From: Acidobacteriota bacterium | GTDB lineage: Bacteria; Acidobacteriota; Vicinamibacteria; Vicinamibacterales; UBA2999 | Reading direction: 5' to 3' | Assembly: GCA_947465645.1 (NCBI GenBank) | Contig: CANIBQ010000084.1 | Location: 1-21,307 of the forward strand | Length of the DNA: 21,307 bases | Part shown: one piece after another, positions 18,001 through 21,307 of the stretch | How positions within the stretch are numbered: position 1 is the first letter of the stretch | Layout of the letters: each line of letters begins with the position of its first letter | Notes under the pieces: generated by a model | What the model saw: the letters and a program-made list of their open reading frames with translations, nothing else | Database searches by the model: none | Told to the model about the DNA's origin: nothing | Made by a program: the position numbers and the translations under genes

Positions 18001-18952
18001 CGGCCCCCACGACTGACGCGGCCATTCCGTTGACGACTATCGATTGCAGCGTCAGGTCTTCTACGGTGCCAGTGACGGTCACCTCGCTTGAGGTCGTCGC
18101 CGTCCCTGACAAGGGCTCGATGATCGTCAGGCGTGGCGGTGACGTATCGAGGACGAACGTGGACGAGGCCGTCGCAGCGTTGCCGGCGAGATCGCTCACC
18201 CTGGCCTCGATCGCGTGTGCACCTTCCCCAACGTCCAGCATGCCAGACGCTTCCCCTGCCGAGGCCGCGATCGTGGACGTCCGGTCGACCCCGTCAACCG
18301 TCAGACGGAACGAGGACGGCACAACCCCGGACGCTCCTCGCTCTCCCGGACCGACGCTGTCGCCGTAGCGCCACCGCACGGCGACCGCCTGGGTGTTCAC
18401 CACGGCAACCGTGGGCTCCAGCAGCGTCAGTTCCGGCGCCGTTCGGTCGCCATTGGTGCCAGTGATGCTCAGCGTGATGTGTCGACCTCGTCGGCCTGCG
18501 AGCCTGACCCGCACGGTGTTTACCGCCTGCAGCGTCACCTCTCGAACGATCAGGCCGTCGGACGGACGACGGTCTCGCCGCCGGTCCGCCTGCTCGTCCT
18601 CGTCGTCATCATCTCGATCGGAAAACGAGCGACGGTCGTGGTCTTCGTCAAGCCGGCGATTCCGGTTGCGGCGGAAATCCGACGGCGCGACCACGCGCGT
18701 GCCGTTGATCCAGACCCATCCGAGCACCAGCCGGTCAGAGCCGTCAGGCTCGCCGTTCTGCACGCGGAGCGTGAAGGGCCCCACGACCCACGACGGCACG
18801 ATGAACGTGCGGTCGACGGTGTGGGGACGGCCCTGCGTCCTGACAAAGCGCGTCGAAGAGAAGACCACAGGTTCGCTGGCCGCCTGGGCGAGCGCTGTGC
18901 CTGTGGAAGTGAACACGAAGGCAACGGCGGCGAGGAGACGAAGAGCGCGCAT
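14999..18952 (-). CDS. N-terminal part of a giant secreted protein: Ig-like, BACON, LamG, RCC1 propeller, chitobiase-type modules
   Basis: 1317 residues. ATG 18952 has a GAGGG ribosome site 6 nt upstream, and a Sec signal peptide is visible (residues 1-22, cleavage after ALA). Order of parts: N-terminal beta domain broken by an Arg/Asp loop (94-132); Ig-like modules (about 172-270 and 273-362); BACON 1 (368-655) with a LamG domain nested at about 415-615; BACON 2 (about 659-741); RCC1 repeats (about 750-1100) with seven blades, of which NGSRQLGDGT, NGWGQLGNGT, NLFGQIGDGT, NDRGQVGDGT, NDYRQLGDGT and NDARQLGDGT are clear and the fourth (VGRLWEFGNG) is degenerate; two chitobiase C-terminal-like modules (about 1108-1185 and 1192-1265; IRYSLDGTDPT); a polyproline hinge (1270-1283); then the first half of BACON 3, cut by TGA. 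Probably a cell-surface or secreted binding scaffold; the ligand is unknown. Confidence 0.9.
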   Translation of the reverse strand: MRALRLLAAVAFVFTSTGTALAQAASEPVVFSSTRFVRTQGRPHTVDRTFIVPSWVVGPFTLRVQNGEPDGSDRLVLGWVWINGTRVVAPSDFRRNRNRRLDEDHDRRSFSDRDDDDEDEQADRRRDRRPSDGLIVREVTLQAVNTVRVRLAGRRGRHITLSITGTNGDRTAPELTLLEPTVAVVNTQAVAVRWRYGDSVGPGERGASGVVPSSFRLTVDGVDRTSTIAASAGEASGMLDVGEGAHAIEARVSDLAGNAATASSTFVLDTSPPRLTIIEPLSGTATTSSEVTVTGTVEDLTLQSIVVNGMAASVVGAGSDVGAGFSRPFHATVPLLEGDNVIVVTATDATGLSSEAQVHVTRIIETPCDYSVSPSSAALSADGASGVLSVFTVAGCTWTASTTTEWIEVTSIAEGYGAQVIGDGAAGFWRLGESESDGGIVRDSSGHGLDGALSGSFTQGVAGALAAGNDATLFEGASVQFASAPMLLGGPLTVEAWLRDPWWGTIASGSGWWLTIESGRVRFRAERNEVEWFNVRSDRSMDEGDWHHVVAVYDPGQRTANVFVDGQLDATGPTLPSTLGRSLFFTIGPMAATLDDMAVYRSALSASQVAAHFEQRTSLGGGSGTVGYTIEANPSFEPRVGSVIVAGLAVSIAQAGRQCFSGVPAIINPGPGAASGTIHITAIESTCAWTASSTAPWVSFNPSSGIGSGDVHYVVAANPSPLDRGAAVMIAGQGVPVNQAGVAASRPGFHFSVAAGLEHSLALKNDGSVWSWGANGSRQLGDGTTVFRGLPVPVPAPASVVAIAAGDMHSLALKTDGTVWAWGANGWGQLGNGTFASPSTPVQTSGLTNVVAIAAGSDHNVALKADGTVWTWGRNLFGQIGDGTTSHRPVPTLVTGLPSRAISVAASGTHTVVVDAVGRLWEFGNGTLTPSQVALAVPVITAVASRLGWFALASDDTVWAFGINDRGQVGDGTTTPPAAPVQLTTIGPVSQMSAGLWHTLTLGTNGTVWAWGGNDYRQLGDGTPLCSVGTPGCPSLQYRPTPAAVDGPAGVVAVSANGNASSSLAVGDDGRVWTWGNNDARQLGDGTIVLSPSPLQIADAGFAWHTGTPILTSGGVFNFERSATAVSATSGAVIHYTLNGADPTEADPIMPAAPAGIAIEQSTTLKARAWAAGKPPSGVALETYTLKPLTPAVSPGGGIYTAAQLVSLTTTTAATTIRYSLDGTDPTATSPAYVSPISIATPAVLKAAAFRSGWARSDVVSAEFSFETSPPPPPPPPVIPPPAAGPCTYHLTPGAVAAPAQATTGELAVTTSDESCG
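17969..18011. repeat. GGGCCGGC-taaa-GCCGGCCC palindrome with direct repeat inside the giant gene
   Basis: Perfect 8-bp arms (17969-17976, 17981-17988) around a taaa loop. The 13-nt gccggcccccacg occurs at 17981-17993 and again at 17999-18011. On the coding strand it reads GAGSDVGAGFSRPF (about residues 316-329) in the second Ig-like module. From memory, VGAGFSRP is a recurrent peptide in Acidobacteriota proteins because this DNA repeat is dispersed through their genomes; it looks like an in-frame insertion. Confidence 0.75.
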
Positions 18953-19083
18953 CGTAATCCCTCATCGAGCGGCGAGGCCGCGGGTAGAAGATTCTCGAAA
19001 TCAGGCTGAATTGGGTTGTTGCGCGGGAGGAGTGCAGGTTCCGCGCCTGGAGGGCCGCCGCGCGGCCGACTGAAGGCGTGCGC

Positions 19084-19089
19084 TATAAT
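19084..19089 (+). promoter_or_regulatory. -10 box TATAAT of the hrcA-grpE-dnaJ operon
   Basis: Perfect -10 hexamer 29 nt before the hrcA ATG, giving a short leader of about 20-25 nt. I see no consensus -35 at 17 nt, and no CIRCE operator (TTAGCACTC-N9-GAGTGCTAA) anywhere in 18953-19118, so classical HrcA autorepression is not evident here. The rest of this 166-bp divergent gap shows nothing else I can name. Confidence 0.6.
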
Positions 19090-19118
19090 CGATAACAGCT
19101 CTAACCGTATTAACTGCA

Positions 19119-20168
19119 ATGGGTTCCTTCGAACTGACCGACCGGCCGCGGCGTCTCCTTGCCGCCCTCGTGCGCGAGTACATCGAAACCGGCGAGCCGG
19201 TGTCGTCGCAGATGCTCGCCCGTGGCAGCGGGCTCGGGGTATCGTCCGCGACCATTCGCAACGTGCTGGCGCAGCTCGAGGACGCGGGATACGTGCACCA
19301 GCCGCACACCTCGGCCGGGCGGGTTCCCACTGACCGCGGGTACCGGGTATTTGTCGACCTCCTGCTCGAAAGCCGCAAGCCCACGCGTCCGGCCGTGAAT
19401 GTCGAGAGCCATCTGCGGCAGCAGGCCGGCCGTTCCCCGCTGATGGATGATCTGCTCGCCAGCGTCTCGCACCTGGTGTCGAAGGCTGCCCGCCATGTCG
19501 GCTTTGCGCTCGCGGGCACGCCGGGCGCCATCCTGCAGCGCATCGAATTCGTCCCGATCGGCGCCGGTCGCGTGCTCGTCGTGGTCGTCTCGCAAGGCAA
19601 CCAGATCACGCAGAAAGTCGTCGACGCCGGCGAGGACGTTCGCACCGATGAGCTGGCGCAGGCCGCCACCTACCTGAACACCGAATTCGCGGGGCTGCCG
19701 CTGCTCGACGTGCGCGAGGCCGTCACCGCCCGGCTCGAGCAGGAGCGGACGTTGTACGATCAGTTGTTGACCCGTGCGCTGCGGCTGGCTCAATCGACAC
19801 TCCAGCAACTGCCGAGCGAGCACGCATTCCACGTGGAGGGCGCCGCCTCGCTGCTGGCATCGCCCCCGCAGGAAGGCATCTCAGTGGCGACGCTGCGCGC
19901 GTTGCTCGAGATGATGGAGGAAAAAGAGCGCATGGTTCACTTGCTGAACCAGTACATCGACGGCCCCGGGCTGACGATCGTCATCGGAGCGGAGCATTCC
20001 GCTCCGGGCCTGCGCCCCTTCAGCCTGATTGCCTCCACCGTGGTTGACGGCAGCACCATCCGCACCGTGGGCGTCATTGGCCCCATGCGTATGCACTACT
20101 CACGGGCCATCACGCTGGTGGACGGAACTACCCAGGCCGTTTCCCGCGTGCTTCGCGACGCGAACTAG
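19119..20168 (+). CDS. hrcA: Heat-inducible transcription repressor HrcA
   Basis: Represses class I heat-shock genes (groESL, dnaK) by binding CIRCE, with GroEL helping its folding. The 349 residues equal the usual length. The N-terminal winged helix (about 1-75) has LAALVREYIETGEPVSSQ, then ATIRNVLAQLEDAGYVHQPH and TSAGRVPTDRGYRVFVD, all hallmark blocks. The rest is the GAF-like and dimerisation region, ending with IGPMRMHYSRAITLVDGTTQ, again typical. ATG 19119 is the natural start. grpE begins 6 nt after the stop. The protein looks intact. The absence of CIRCE upstream suggests its operators are elsewhere, for example in front of groESL. Confidence 0.96.
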   Translation: MGSFELTDRPRRLLAALVREYIETGEPVSSQMLARGSGLGVSSATIRNVLAQLEDAGYVHQPHTSAGRVPTDRGYRVFVDLLLESRKPTRPAVNVESHLRQQAGRSPLMDDLLASVSHLVSKAARHVGFALAGTPGAILQRIEFVPIGAGRVLVVVVSQGNQITQKVVDAGEDVRTDELAQAATYLNTEFAGLPLLDVREAVTARLEQERTLYDQLLTRALRLAQSTLQQLPSEHAFHVEGAASLLASPPQEGISVATLRALLEMMEEKERMVHLLNQYIDGPGLTIVIGAEHSAPGLRPFSLIASTVVDGSTIRTVGVIGPMRMHYSRAITLVDGTTQAVSRVLRDAN

Positions 20169-20174
20169 GACGAG

Positions 20175-20678
20175 ATGAACGATCAGATAGATAGAGACGA
20201 GGAGCCAGAGGAGATCGATTCGAAAGACCAGGATCCGATCGAGGCCCTGCGACTCGAGAAGAATGCACTCCAGGACCGCCTGCTCCGCACGGCGGCCGAA
20301 TTCGACAACTACCGGAAGCGCATCGATCGAGACCGCCGCGACCAGGCCGACAACGCCATGGCCGATGCGCTCGAGGACCTGCTCCCAATCATGGACAACC
20401 TCGAGCTGGCGCTCTCGGCGCCGGGCGGCGACGATGCCAGCGCCTATCGCAAAGGCGTCGAGCTGATTCATCGCCAGATGGCCGACCTGCTCAAGAAGCG
20501 CGGCGTCAAGGCCATCGATGCGGTGAGCACCGATTTCGATCCCCGCATCCATCAGGCCGTCGTCCACGAAGTGAGCGGCGACCATCGCGAAGGCGAGGTC
20601 ATGCAGGAGCTGCGGCGCGGATACATGCTGGGCGACCGGCTGCTCAGGCCGGCGATGGTGAAAGTGGCCAAGGCGTGA
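20175..20678 (+). CDS. grpE: Nucleotide exchange factor GrpE
   Basis: Exchanges ADP for ATP on DnaK in the cytoplasm. 167 residues. An acidic unstructured N-terminus ([13 protein letters not shown]) leads into the long dimerising helix with the signature [19 protein letters not shown], then the four-helix bundle ([24 protein letters not shown]) and the C-terminal beta domain with [12 protein letters not shown] and [17 protein letters not shown]. The ribosome site AGGACGAG lies directly before ATG 20175, overlapping the end of hrcA. Its TGA overlaps the GTG of dnaJ (GTGA), giving translational coupling. dnaK, its partner, is not in the window. Confidence 0.97.
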   Translation: MNDQIDRDEEPEEIDSKDQDPIEALRLEKNALQDRLLRTAAEFDNYRKRIDRDRRDQADNAMADALEDLLPIMDNLELALSAPGGDDASAYRKGVELIHRQMADLLKKRGVKAIDAVSTDFDPRIHQAVVHEVSGDHREGEVMQELRRGYMLGDRLLRPAMVKVAKA

Positions 20679-21307
20679 GCAAGCGCGATTATTACGAGAT
20701 CCTCGGCGTCACGAAGACGTCCACCGAGGTCGAAATCAAGAGCGCCTACCGGAAGCTCGCCATCAAGCACCATCCGGACAAGAATCCCGACGACAAGGCG
20801 TCGGAAGACAAATTCAAGGAAGCGGCAGAGGCGTACGCCGTCCTCGCTGACACCGACAAGCGGCACATGTACGACCGCTTCGGGCACGCGGGCCTGGGTG
20901 GCGCGGCCACCGGCTTCGATCCGACGGTCTTTACGGGCTTCGAGGACGTCCTCGGCGGGCTCGGCGACATCTTCGGGTTCGGCGACGTCTTCGGCGGCGG
21001 CCGCCGGCGCGGAGGGGCGCAGCGCGGCAGCGACCTGCGGTACGACCTGGAGATCTCGTTCGACGAGTCGGCCAAGGGCACCGAGACGAGCATCCAGATT
21101 CCGCGACAGGAAGCGTGCGACGCCTGCACCGGCACCGGCGCGGCTCCCGGCACCAAGGCGAGCACCTGCCCGCAATGCCAGGGACGGGGCCAGGTGCGGT
21201 TCCAGAAGGGGCCGTTCATGATGGCCCGCACGTGCGGCCACTGCCGCGGAACCGGCTCGATCATCGCCACGCCGTGCACCACGTGCCGCGGCGCCGGCCG
21301 CGTGCGG
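20675..21307 (+). CDS. dnaJ: Chaperone DnaJ (3' end cut by window)
   Basis: Hsp40 co-chaperone that stimulates DnaK ATPase and delivers substrates. 211 codons from GTG 20675, which overlaps the grpE stop, to the window end. The J domain (3-70) has [14 protein letters not shown] with the HPD triad at 33-35. A Gly/Phe-rich region follows (71-116, GFGDVFGGG). The zinc domain has all four CxxCxGxG motifs: Cys148/151, 165/168, 187/190 and 201/204. This is therefore a full type I DnaJ, with the C-terminal substrate-binding and dimerisation domains lying beyond the window. The family is about 370-380 residues, so about 160 are missing here. Confidence 0.96.
   Translation, partial: MSKRDYYEILGVTKTSTEVEIKSAYRKLAIKHHPDKNPDDKASEDKFKEAAEAYAVLADTDKRHMYDRFGHAGLGGAATGFDPTVFTGFEDVLGGLGDIFGFGDVFGGGRRRGGAQRGSDLRYDLEISFDESAKGTETSIQIPRQEACDACTGTGAAPGTKASTCPQCQGRGQVRFQKGPFMMARTCGHCRGTGSIIATPCTTCRGAGRVR

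Noticed and set aside
19985..20006. Perfect 9-bp inverted repeat cggagcgga-gcat-tccgctccg in hrcA
   Set aside because: It looks like another repeat insertion, but the encoded IGAEHSAPGLRPFSLI aligns with the normal HrcA IG-x-E-x(6)-L-x(3)-SL block without extra residues, so it is probably native sequence.

Overview
The window is high-GC bacterial DNA that is almost fully coding, with no rRNA, tRNA, CRISPR array or transposase visible. It carries bacillithiol synthesis (bshC), a class A PBP with a UB2H-like region, an hrcA-grpE-dnaJ cluster without dnaK, very large secreted BACON/LamG/RCC1 proteins, and short palindromic repeats, one of which encodes the peptide VGAGFSRP. Together these suggest an Acidobacteriota genome, probably near Vicinamibacteria. 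That placement is inference from gene content and remembered repeat styles, not from a marker gene.

Left part (1-4808, minus strand): a pyrimidine/arginine operon. It reads, in transcription order, a small single-pass membrane protein (probable CTG start), carA (joined to it by an ATGA overlap), and carB, whose last few codons lie beyond base 1. A 25-bp-arm hairpin of the 'cacggagacac' type sits between carA and carB. 

Middle part (4892-11331, plus strand): bshC (bacillithiol cysteine ligase) overlaps a bifunctional penicillin-binding protein. A perfect 29-bp inverted repeat follows, then an xdhC-family molybdenum-cofactor chaperone with a TATAAT box so close to its ATG that the mRNA is probably leaderless, then a purine-nucleoside-type amidohydrolase (5'-deoxyadenosine/SAH deaminase-like).

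Right-centre (11343-18952, minus strand): the most interesting region. Two long coding regions (1317 and 1117 codons) lie in the same frame, separated by one TGA. That TGA falls exactly where two other BACON repeats in the same protein have a conserved Trp (TGG). They therefore look like one ~2440-residue secreted protein: signal peptide, Ig-like modules, BACON modules with LamG domains nested inside, a seven-repeat RCC1 propeller, chitobiase-type C-terminal modules, more Ig/Big2 modules, a PQQ-like propeller region and a distinct C-terminal tip. The tip, and a 95-residue three-helix membrane protein overlapping it by one base, drop to about 54% GC against about 68-70% upstream. This is the pattern of an exchangeable toxin tip with its immunity gene.

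Right end (19084-21307, plus strand): hrcA, grpE and dnaJ (cut by the window end), a tightly packed heat-shock operon lacking dnaK and any CIRCE operator that I can see.
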